From JAVJPJ01 sp040217295 (GTDB taxonomy: Bacteria > Pseudomonadota > Alphaproteobacteria > Rhodobacterales > Rhodobacteraceae), in NCBI GenBank assembly GCA_964460185.1, contig CAYWTM010000109.1:1-11574 (forward strand): 11,574 nucleotides of DNA, read 5' to 3'. A model generated the notes under the pieces. That model was not told where the DNA came from and searched no databases. It saw nothing but the letters and a program-made list of their open reading frames with translations. Numbering within the stretch: the first letter of the stretch is position 1; each line of letters begins with the position of its first letter. Below, piece after piece: positions 1 through 6,335 of the stretch. The translations under genes and the position numbers were made by a program.

Positions 1-956
1 TGCCGACCTACCCCGATGCCGGCCGGTTCTGGGCCGTGTGCGAAAAGCACAAGGTGAACCAGTTCTACACCGCGCCCACCGCGATCCGTGCGCTGATGGG
101 CAAGGGCACCGGCTTTGTGGAAGGCTACGACCTGTCTTCGCTCAAGCTGCTCGGCACTGTGGGCGAACCGATCAACCCCGAGGCATGGAACTGGTACAAC
201 GAACATGTCGGCAAGGGGAAATGCCCGATCGTCGACACATGGTGGCAGACCGAGACGGGCGGTCACATGATGACCCCCCTGCCGGGCGCCCACGCGCTCA
301 AGCCCGGCGCGGCGCAGCATCCGTTCTTCGGCGTGAAGCCGCTGGTGCTGGAACCGACCACCGGTGACATCATCGAAGGCAACGGGGTCGAGGGCGTTCT
401 GGTCATCGCCGACAGCTGGCCGGGGCAGATGCGCACCGTCTGGGGCGATCATGAACGCTTCGTTCAGACCTACTTCAGCGACTACAAAGGCTATTATTTC
501 TCGGGTGACGGCTGTCGCCGGGACGAGGATGGCGATTACTGGATCACGGGCCGCGTCGATGACGTGATCAACGTGTCGGGCCATCGCATGGGCACCGCCG
601 AGGTCGAAAGCGCGCTGGTCGCCCATGAAACCGTCAGCGAAGCCGCGGTCGTGGGCTACCCGCATCCGGTCAAGGGCCAGGGCATCTACTGCTACGTGAC
701 CTTGATGAATGACGAAACGCCGTCCGATGAGCTGAAGAAAACGCTCAGCGACTGGGTGCGCCAGGAAATCGGACCTATCGCCAAACCCGATGTCATTCAG
801 TGGGCGCCGGGCCTGCCCAAGACACGTTCGGGCAAGATCATGCGCCGGATCCTGCGCAAGATCGCCGAGAACGACTTTGGCGCGCTCGGCGATATCTCGA
901 CGCTGGCCGACCCTTCGGTCGTGGATGAACTCATTGAGAACCGGGTCAACAAATGA
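1..956 (+). CDS. acs: Acetyl-CoA synthetase, C-terminal half (5' end outside window)
   Basis: AMP-forming acetyl-CoA synthetase converts acetate, ATP and CoA to acetyl-CoA, AMP and PPi in the cytoplasm. The reading frame is open from base 3 and gives 317 residues, about half of the usual ~650. Visible hallmarks are the adenylate-binding motif DTWWQTETGG, the hinge and C-terminal region YFSGDGCRRDEDGDYWITGR, and VINVSGHRMGTAEVESALV. The C-terminal PKTRSGKIMRR contains the catalytic lysine (codon 834-836), which in Salmonella Acs is inactivated by reversible acetylation; this is family knowledge. The tail GDISTLADPSVVDELI is typical of Acs. A GTG at 36 is internal, because homologous sequence continues upstream of it. 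The stop overlaps the start of the adenylate kinase by 4 nt (ATGA), which implies translational coupling. No frameshift or missing motif is visible. Confidence 0.97.
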   Translation, partial: PTYPDAGRFWAVCEKHKVNQFYTAPTAIRALMGKGTGFVEGYDLSSLKLLGTVGEPINPEAWNWYNEHVGKGKCPIVDTWWQTETGGHMMTPLPGAHALKPGAAQHPFFGVKPLVLEPTTGDIIEGNGVEGVLVIADSWPGQMRTVWGDHERFVQTYFSDYKGYYFSGDGCRRDEDGDYWITGRVDDVINVSGHRMGTAEVESALVAHETVSEAAVVGYPHPVKGQGIYCYVTLMNDETPSDELKKTLSDWVRQEIGPIAKPDVIQWAPGLPKTRSGKIMRRILRKIAENDFGALGDISTLADPSVVDELIENRVNK

Positions 957-1654
957 GCGGCGTATCGAACGACACCTGCGCCGATATCCGGCCCGTCAAC
1001 CTGATCTTGCTCGGGCCTCCGGGTGCGGGCAAGGGCACGCAGGCCAGGATGCTGGAACAGCGCTTTGGCCTGGTTCAGTTGTCGACCGGCGATCTGCTGC
1101 GCGGCGCCGTGGCGGCCGGCACAGAGGCGGGCCTTGCCGCCAAGGCCGTCATGGAAGCCGGCGCGCTGGTATCAGACGAGATCGTGCTGGCTGTCCTGAA
1201 GGATCGTCTTGGCGAAGCCGACGTGACGGGGGGCACCATTCTCGACGGCTTTCCCCGGACCGCCCGGCAGGCCGAAGCGCTTGACACCTTGCTGGACGAG
1301 CGCGGCCAGAAAATCGACGCTGTCATCAGCCTGAAGGTCGACGACGCGGCAATGGTCGAGCGTGTATCGGGCCGTTACACCTGTGCGGCCTGCGGCGAAG
1401 GGTATCATGACAGCTTCAAGCAACCCGCCGTCGAAGGCGTCTGCGATACCTGCGGCGGGACCCAGATGAAGCGCCGCGCCGATGACAATGCCGCAACCGT
1501 CAGCGCACGGCTCAGCGCCTATCATGCCGATACCGCGCCGCTGATCGCCTACTACGCAGAACGTGGAACCCTGACCGAGATCGACGCGATGGCGGCGATC
1601 GACGCGGTTCAGGCTCGAATGAACGCCGTCGTGGGGGAACTCGTGACGGTTTAA
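953..1654 (+). CDS. adk: Adenylate kinase with four-cysteine (zinc-type) LID, coupled to acs
   Basis: Adenylate kinase interconverts ATP + AMP and 2 ADP. The 233-residue product has the P-loop GPPGAGKGTQ (residues 21-30), the AMP-site segment STGDLLR (44-50), GFPRT (99-103), and a LID domain with C144-x2-C147 and C164-x2-C167. That cysteine set is typical of zinc-binding Adk of many bacteria and is absent from E. coli Adk. The MKRRADDN...VSARL stretch carries the LID arginines. About 14 residues precede the usual N-terminus, and no start codon lies nearer to the P-loop, so the ATG that overlaps the acs stop is accepted. Canonical Adk is often encoded in the ribosomal-protein cluster, so this is likely a second, pathway-dedicated copy; only the whole genome can show that. 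Placement directly behind acs suggests it removes the AMP made by acetate activation. Confidence 0.94.
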   Translation: MSGVSNDTCADIRPVNLILLGPPGAGKGTQARMLEQRFGLVQLSTGDLLRGAVAAGTEAGLAAKAVMEAGALVSDEIVLAVLKDRLGEADVTGGTILDGFPRTARQAEALDTLLDERGQKIDAVISLKVDDAAMVERVSGRYTCAACGEGYHDSFKQPAVEGVCDTCGGTQMKRRADDNAATVSARLSAYHADTAPLIAYYAERGTLTEIDAMAAIDAVQARMNAVVGELVTV

Positions 1655-1658
1655 CCCA

Positions 1659-1695
1659 TTCGCGGATGCGCCCGCCAAACGCGCGCATCCGTGGA
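1659..1695 (+). terminator. Strong hairpin between adk and the symporter genes
   Basis: A perfect 9-bp stem is formed by CGGATGCGC (1663-1671) and GCGCATCCG (1683-1691) with an 11-nt loop. It can be extended outward to about 13 bp using two G-T pairs (1659-1662 with 1692-1695). No T-run follows, so it is not a classic intrinsic terminator. It may be a weak terminator, an RNA processing or stabilising element, or a means of uncoupling symporter expression from acs-adk. The stem itself is certain from the sequence; its function is inferred. Confidence 0.5.
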
Positions 1696-1751
1696 TATTG
1701 CCGGGCGGCCAAGGAGGGACCGTCGGGCAAGCACCTTCGAAGGGAGTGAAA

Positions 1752-2009
1752 ATGGCAGAAAAATCTGACAATAACGCGTACTGGTCAGCGAACCTGCGCC
1801 TTGTGACCCTCTGTTTGGTCATCTGGGCAATTGCGTCGTACGGCTTCGCGATCCTTCTGCGCCCGCTTTTGAGCGGCATCGCAGTGGGGGGCACCGATCT
1901 GGGCTTCTGGTTTGCCCAGCAGGGATCGATCCTCGTGTTCCTTGTCCTGATCTTCTTCTACGCATGGCGTATGAACAAGCTCGACAAAGAACATGGCGTG
2001 GACGAATAG
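1752..2009 (+). CDS. DUF4212 small subunit of a sodium:solute symporter
   Basis: This 85-residue membrane protein belongs to DUF4212, the family annotated as the putative small subunit of sodium:solute symporters of the VC_2705 type. After a polar N-terminus ending in YWSANLRL come two predicted transmembrane helices (about residues 17-38 and 51-71). They carry the family's recognisable LGFWFAQQGSI and a cytoplasmic AWRMNKLDKEHG tail. The ATG at 1752 is chosen because AGGGAG (1741-1746) sits 5 nt upstream. An in-frame TTG at 1698 and a GTG at 1746 would add unrelated residues without a suitable ribosome site. The large subunit begins 15 nt after the stop, so the two are surely co-translated. 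The small subunit presumably associates with the symporter; its biochemical role is not established. Confidence 0.92.
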   Translation: MAEKSDNNAYWSANLRLVTLCLVIWAIASYGFAILLRPLLSGIAVGGTDLGFWFAQQGSILVFLVLIFFYAWRMNKLDKEHGVDE

Positions 2010-2024
2010 GGAGCGCCGGGAAAC

Positions 2025-3794
2025 ATGGATCAAACAACACTCAATATTATCGTCGTGGGGCTGTCGTTCTGCCTCTACTTCGGTATCGCGATCTGGGCCC
2101 GCGCGGGCACCACATCGGAATTCTACGCCGCAGGGCGTGGTGTGAACCCGGTCATCAACGGCATGGCGACGGCGGCTGACTGGATGTCGGCGGCCTCTTT
2201 CATCTCGATGGCAGGCCTTATTGCCTTTGTCGGCTACAACAACTCGACCTTCCTGATGGGCTGGACGGGTGGCTACGTGCTGATGGCAATGCTTCTGGCG
2301 CCTTACCTGCGCAAGTTCGGCAAATACACGGTGCCTGAATTCATCGGTGACCGGTATTATTCGAACGTCGCGCGCGTTGTGGCCGTGATCTGTCTGATCG
2401 TCATTTCGGTGACCTACGTGATCGGCCAGATGACGGGTGCGGGCGTTGCGTTCTCGCGCTTCCTCGAAGTGGACGTCACCACCGGCCTCTTCATCGCTTC
2501 GGCAACCGTTTTCGTCTATGCGGTTCTGGGCGGCATGAAGGGCATCACCTACACGCAGGTGGCGCAGTATGTCGTTCTGATCATCGCCTACACGATCCCC
2601 GCGGTCTTCATCTCGCTGCAACTGACCGGCAACCCGATCCCGGGTCTCGGCCTGTTCTCGACGATGCCGTCCACGGGCGAACCGCTGCTGGTCACGCTTG
2701 ACGGTCTGGTGACCGATCTGGGCTTCAACCAGTACACCACCGGGTCCAGCCCGTGGCTGATGGCGCTGTTCACGCTGTCGCTGATGATCGGTACCGCCGG
2801 TCTTCCGCACGTGATCATCCGCTTCTTCACGGTTCCCAAGGTGGCCGACGCACGTTGGTCCGCTGGTTGGGCACTGGTGTTCATCGCGCTGCTGTACCTG
2901 ACGGCCCCGGCCGTGGGCGCAATGGCCCGCCTGAACATCATGACCACCATGTGGCCCCAGGGTGTGGAAGGCGAAGCCGTGGCAGTCGACGATCTGCCCG
3001 ACTGGTTCGAGACGTGGCAGGTCACCGGCCTGCTGGGTGTCGAAGACAAGAACGGCGATGGCCTGATTCAGTATTACAACGAATCCGGACCGGGCATGGC
3101 CGAACTGGCAGCCGAGCGTGGTTGGGCAGGCAACGAGCTTGTCACCTTCAACCGTGACATCCTCGTGCTGGCCAACCCTGAAATTGCACAGCTTCCCGGT
3201 TGGGTGATCGCGTTGATCGCTGCCGGTGGTCTGGCTGCTGCACTTTCGACGGCGGCAGGTCTGCTGCTGGCCATCTCTTCGGCCATCTCGCACGACCTCA
3301 TCAAGTCGACGATCAATCCCAACATCTCCGAAAAGGGCGAGCTTCTGGCCGCCCGGATCTCGATGGCTGGTGCGATCGTGTTGGCGACCTATCTGGGCCT
3401 CAACCCCCCGGGCTTCGCGGCGCAAACCGTGGCCCTGGCGTTCGGTCTGGCAGCGGCATCGCTGTTCCCGACGCTGATGATGGGGATCTTCTCCAAGCGG
3501 ATGAACTCGGCGGGTGCGACCGCAGGGATGTTGGCCGGTCTTATCCTGACCTGCCTGTATCTCTTCACGTATCTCGGCTGGTTCTTCATCCCCGGCACCA
3601 ACATGCTGGAAAACACCGCGGCCAACTACCTGTTCGGCATCCCGCCGACACATTTCGGCCCGATCGGTGCAGTGGCGAACTTCGCTGTTGCCTATCTGGT
3701 CAGCCGCGCGACGGCAGCTCCGCCGCAAGAGATCCAGGATCTCGTGGAATCGGTCCGCATCCCTCGCGGTGCTGGCGGTGCCACCGGTCACTGA
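2025..3794 (+). CDS. Sodium:solute symporter large subunit (VC_2705 subfamily, acetate-type)
   Basis: This is a 589-residue SSS-family secondary transporter in the inner membrane, probably bringing in acetate or a related carboxylate with sodium. Family features include the early EFYAAGRGV segment, DWMSAASFISMAG, GGMKGITYTQ, and GG-LAAALSTAAGLLLAI from about residue 401. In the last of these, S408/T409 resemble the conserved Ser/Thr sodium ligands of the LeuT-like fold. Roughly 12-13 hydrophobic helices are visible. A hydrophilic insert (about residues 310-390) contains D341-K-N343-G-D345-G-L-I348, an EF-hand-like loop. The pairing with DUF4212 places it in the VC_2705 subfamily rather than the ActP/YjcH (DUF485) pair, so actP is not assigned. 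Linkage to acs favours acetate as substrate, but the sequence alone does not prove it. A GGGAG lies just before the start. Confidence 0.94.
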   Translation: MDQTTLNIIVVGLSFCLYFGIAIWARAGTTSEFYAAGRGVNPVINGMATAADWMSAASFISMAGLIAFVGYNNSTFLMGWTGGYVLMAMLLAPYLRKFGKYTVPEFIGDRYYSNVARVVAVICLIVISVTYVIGQMTGAGVAFSRFLEVDVTTGLFIASATVFVYAVLGGMKGITYTQVAQYVVLIIAYTIPAVFISLQLTGNPIPGLGLFSTMPSTGEPLLVTLDGLVTDLGFNQYTTGSSPWLMALFTLSLMIGTAGLPHVIIRFFTVPKVADARWSAGWALVFIALLYLTAPAVGAMARLNIMTTMWPQGVEGEAVAVDDLPDWFETWQVTGLLGVEDKNGDGLIQYYNESGPGMAELAAERGWAGNELVTFNRDILVLANPEIAQLPGWVIALIAAGGLAAALSTAAGLLLAISSAISHDLIKSTINPNISEKGELLAARISMAGAIVLATYLGLNPPGFAAQTVALAFGLAAASLFPTLMMGIFSKRMNSAGATAGMLAGLILTCLYLFTYLGWFFIPGTNMLENTAANYLFGIPPTHFGPIGAVANFAVAYLVSRATAAPPQEIQDLVESVRIPRGAGGATGH

Positions 3795-3810
3795 GACCCA
3801 TCACGCCGTC

Positions 3811-3834
3811 AGAGCCTGCGACATCGCGGGCTCT
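3811..3834 (+). terminator. Hairpin just after the symporter stop
   Basis: AGAGCCTGCG (3811-3820) pairs with CGCGGGCTCT (3825-3834) around an ACAT tetraloop, giving 10 bp including one G-T. It starts 17 nt after the symporter stop. No T-run follows, so termination would be partial or factor-assisted. It could also protect the 3' end of an abundant symporter mRNA. The structure is clear; the function is inferred. Confidence 0.5.
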
Positions 3835-3846
3835 GGCCAAGACACA

Positions 3847-3874
3847 GGCGCATCCCGACCCTTCGGGGTGCGCC
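3847..3874 (+). terminator. Second GC-rich hairpin before the CBS/DUF294 gene
   Basis: GGCGCA (3847-3852) pairs with TGCGCC (3869-3874). The arms continue as TCCC/GGGG (3853-3856 with 3865-3868, one G-T) or alternatively as CCC-TTCG-GGG with a stable tetraloop. CATTTC follows, a weak T-rich end. Together with the hairpin at 3811 it forms a tandem pair, likely lowering read-through from the symporter into the downstream regulator genes. Confidence 0.45.
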
Positions 3875-3896
3875 ATTTCAATTCCGGAGCCGCGCA

Positions 3897-5711
3897 ATGA
3901 CATCCGACATCGCCGCCATCCTCGCCCAGACAGAGCCCTATGACAGCCTGCCCCAGGCAGACCGCGATGCGCTGGCCGCCGAGATGGAAGGCGCGGAACT
4001 GCCGGCCGGAACCGTCATCTACACACTTGGCGAACCGGTGAGCCACCTGTACCTGATCCGGTCCGGCCGGGTCGATATCACCGACGCAAGCGGCGCTTTG
4101 CTGTCAATCCTCGGGCCCCGGAATTCCTTTGGTGAACGCGGGTTGATGCGCGATGGTATTGCGCCGGTCACAGCCGTTGCCGCCGATGACGCGACAGTGC
4201 TCAAGATCCCGGCCGCCACCTTCCACAAGCTGGCCCGCGATCATCCCCGCGTCTTGCGCTTTTTCGACCGCTCGCGGCCGGCGATGGCCCGGCGGCGCGA
4301 CATCACGACCCTGACACTGAACGATCTGATGACGCGCGATCCTCTGACCTGCGCGCCGGCAACACCACTGATCGAGGCGGCGCAAGCGATGCGCGCACGC
4401 CATGTCTCGTGCATCATCGCCACCGAGGGCGCGACCGTGCGGGGCATCCTGACGACCGGTGACATCACCGCCCGGGCCGTGGCCGAGGGGCGGCCCACCG
4501 ATACCCCGATCTCGGACGTGATGACCGCCGATCCCATTACCCTGCCGCCCACCGCCCTTGTCGCGGATGTCCTGCATGCCATGGTGGAAAACGGTATCAC
4601 CCATATGCCCGTGGTCGAGGCGGGCGCATTGGTCGGCATCCTGACCCAGACCGACCTGACACGGTTTCAGGCGACATCATCGGCGGCCCTGATCCACGAT
4701 ATCGCCAACGCCCCCGACAGCGCAGCCATCGCGCGGATCGTGGCCAAGATCCCGGATCTGCTGGTCACCCTTGTGGGCGCGCAAAACCCGCATCAGGTGG
4801 TTACACGCCTGATCACCGATATTGGCGATGCGGCCACGCGCCGTCTTCTGGCGCTGGCCGAGACCCGGCTTGGCCCACCGCCGGTCCCGTATCTGTGGCT
4901 GGCCTGCGGAAGCCAGGGACGGCAGGAACAGACCGGCGTCAGCGACCAGGACAATTGCATGATCCTTGACGATCGGGCGACGCCTGCCGACGATGCCTAT
5001 TTCGCCGCGCTTGCCAAATTCGTCTCGGACGGGCTGGATGCTGCGGGGTATTTCTACTGTCCCGGCGACATGATGGCCACGAACCCGAAATGGCGCCAAC
5101 CCCTGCGCGTCTGGCGCGACTATTTCCGCGGCTGGATCAAGACGCCCAACCCCGAGGCGCAAATGCTGGCGTCGGTCATGTTCGATCTGCGCCCCATCGG
5201 TGGCACGCTGTCGCTGTTCTCGGACCTGCAATCCGAAACGCTGGCGGCGGCGGCGGCCAATTCGATATTCGTGGCGCACATGGTTTCGAATTCGCTCAAG
5301 CACACGCCGCCGCTCAGCCTGTTTCGCGGCTTTGCCACTGTGCGCTCGGGCGAACACAAGAACACCATCGACATGAAACACAACGGCGTCGTGCCCGTGG
5401 TCGACCTCGGGCGGATCTATGCGCTTCAGGGCCGTTTGACCGAGGCCAATACCCGCGCCCGCCTGATGGCGGCGATCGACCGGGGCACCGTGTCGACCAC
5501 CGGTGGCCGCGATCTTCTGGATGCCTACGACCTGATCGCCGAATTGCGGCTCGAGCATCAGGCGGCCCTGATCAAACGCGGCGAAGCGCCTGACAATCAC
5601 ATGACCCCGGCCGACCTGAGCGATTTCGAACGCAGCCATCTGCGCGATGCGTTCGTCGTCATCAAAACCATGCAATCCGCCGCCGGTTCCGGCCGCGGAT
5701 ATCTGAGTTAA
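3897..5711 (+). CDS. cNMP-like / CBS-pair / DUF294 nucleotidyltransferase signalling protein
   Basis: This is a 604-residue soluble protein with four regions: a cyclic-nucleotide-binding-like beta-roll (about 15-115), two CBS repeats (about 144-198 and 206-260), a DUF294 putative nucleotidyltransferase (about 280-420) and the DUF294 C-terminal helical domain (about 450-595). The transferase motif is complete: G338-S339-Q-G-R342-Q-E344 followed by S349-D350-Q-D352-N353. This matches the GSxxR...DxD arrangement of GlnD-like transferases. CBS pairs commonly bind adenosyl ligands such as AMP or ATP. In the beta-roll the phosphate cassette FGE (78-80) is present, but the usual Arg before the TAV segment is replaced by Val91, so cAMP binding is doubtful. 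The ATG at 3897 has GGAG at 3886-3889. The domain set is familiar beside SSS symporters. The substrate and target of the transferase are unknown. Confidence 0.95.
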   Translation: MTSDIAAILAQTEPYDSLPQADRDALAAEMEGAELPAGTVIYTLGEPVSHLYLIRSGRVDITDASGALLSILGPRNSFGERGLMRDGIAPVTAVAADDATVLKIPAATFHKLARDHPRVLRFFDRSRPAMARRRDITTLTLNDLMTRDPLTCAPATPLIEAAQAMRARHVSCIIATEGATVRGILTTGDITARAVAEGRPTDTPISDVMTADPITLPPTALVADVLHAMVENGITHMPVVEAGALVGILTQTDLTRFQATSSAALIHDIANAPDSAAIARIVAKIPDLLVTLVGAQNPHQVVTRLITDIGDAATRRLLALAETRLGPPPVPYLWLACGSQGRQEQTGVSDQDNCMILDDRATPADDAYFAALAKFVSDGLDAAGYFYCPGDMMATNPKWRQPLRVWRDYFRGWIKTPNPEAQMLASVMFDLRPIGGTLSLFSDLQSETLAAAAANSIFVAHMVSNSLKHTPPLSLFRGFATVRSGEHKNTIDMKHNGVVPVVDLGRIYALQGRLTEANTRARLMAAIDRGTVSTTGGRDLLDAYDLIAELRLEHQAALIKRGEAPDNHMTPADLSDFERSHLRDAFVVIKTMQSAAGSGRGYLS

Positions 5712-5724
5712 GGAAACGCACCCG

Positions 5725-6258
5725 ATGTTCTGGACCCTTTTGACCGTTTTCATCGCAGGCTTTGCCGGCGCCGGCATAGGGATGATGTTGCGCCATCTCA
5801 CGCGCAATCGCCTGCCCAAAGGCATCATTCCCATCTGCGCCGGCCTGACCATGATCGCCGCGACCATCGGCCAGGAATATGGCTGGTACGAGAATGTGCT
5901 GGATACCCTGCCCGCCGATACGGTCGTGATCTTCGAACGACAGCAGCAGGCCTGGTATCAACCCTGGACCTTCGTGCAGCCCTGGGTGCGCGGCTTCATC
6001 GGCTATTCGCCGTCCGATACCGTCGAAACGGCTGCCGGCTCCGGGATCCTCGTGGTTCAGACACAGCTGCACGAACGCTGGAACCCGGCCATCGTGAAGC
6101 CGGTTCTGGTGGATTGCGGTGAAAGCCGCCGGGCCGATATCCTGCAAGACACCGACTTTGACGATGCGGGCCAGCCGATGAATGCAGGCTGGCTTGCCGT
6201 CGGGAACGACGATCCCATCATCGCCGCGGTTTGCCAGGGACAGACCGCGGCCAGTTGA
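5725..6258 (+). CDS. Unrecognised two-helix membrane protein with exported C-terminal domain
   Basis: I do not recognise a named family for this 177-residue product. Two hydrophobic helices (about residues 1-22 and 33-50) are joined by a positively charged loop (RHLTRNRLPK). By the positive-inside rule this puts the loop in the cytoplasm and the remaining ~125 residues in the periplasm. That domain is Trp/Tyr-rich near the membrane (AWYQPWTFVQPWVRGF) and holds only two cysteines, C131 and C170, which could form a disulfide. The start has AAGGA (5710-5714) at 10 nt and lies 13 nt after the upstream stop, so the gene belongs to the same transcript as its neighbours. GC content and codon use match the flanking genes, which supports a real gene. 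It may be a partner of the symporter or of the exonuclease fusion downstream; that is inference. Confidence 0.82.
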   Translation: MFWTLLTVFIAGFAGAGIGMMLRHLTRNRLPKGIIPICAGLTMIAATIGQEYGWYENVLDTLPADTVVIFERQQQAWYQPWTFVQPWVRGFIGYSPSDTVETAAGSGILVVQTQLHERWNPAIVKPVLVDCGESRRADILQDTDFDDAGQPMNAGWLAVGNDDPIIAAVCQGQTAAS

Positions 6259-6310
6259 CCTGCCAGGTTTCCGGGCGCTGCGCGGCCGTCCGGGGACACA
6301 AAGATCACAA

Positions 6311-6329
6311 GGGGCAAGGAGGAGGCCCC
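6311..6329 (+). promoter_or_regulatory. Ribosome-binding site displayed in a hairpin loop
   Basis: GGGGC (6311-6315) and GCCCC (6325-6329) form a 5-bp all-GC stem whose 9-nt loop is AAGGAGGAG (6316-6324), an almost ideal anti-16S match. The loop end lies 11 nt before the ATG at 6336. This decides the start of the exonuclease fusion and may modulate its translation. Confidence 0.55.
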
Positions 6330-6335
6330 CAAAGG

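Noticed and set aside
1711..1717. AAGGAGG as the ribosome site of a small leader peptide
   Set aside because: No ATG, GTG or TTG occurs 4-14 nt downstream, so no leader peptide can be supported; kept only as part of a leader observation.
1698..1751. Extension of the DUF4212 protein from a TTG
   Set aside because: Non-conserved Gly-rich residues would precede the typical DUF4212 start; the best-placed ribosome site serves the ATG at 1752.
1785..3791. 668-codon open frame on the - strand opposite the symporter
   Set aside because: It mirrors the symporter gene in a GC-rich genome. The product is rich in Arg, His, Gln and Asp with no domain or membrane pattern, while the + strand frame encodes a clear SSS protein.
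4677..5867. 396-codon - strand frame opposite the CBS/DUF294 gene
   Set aside because: Antisense shadow of a gene with complete domain motifs; it also spans the junction with the next gene.
6231..6335. 35-residue N-terminal extension of the exonuclease fusion from a TTG
   Set aside because: It overlaps the previous gene, has no ribosome site, and the ATG at 6336 begins right before the first membrane helix with an excellent site.
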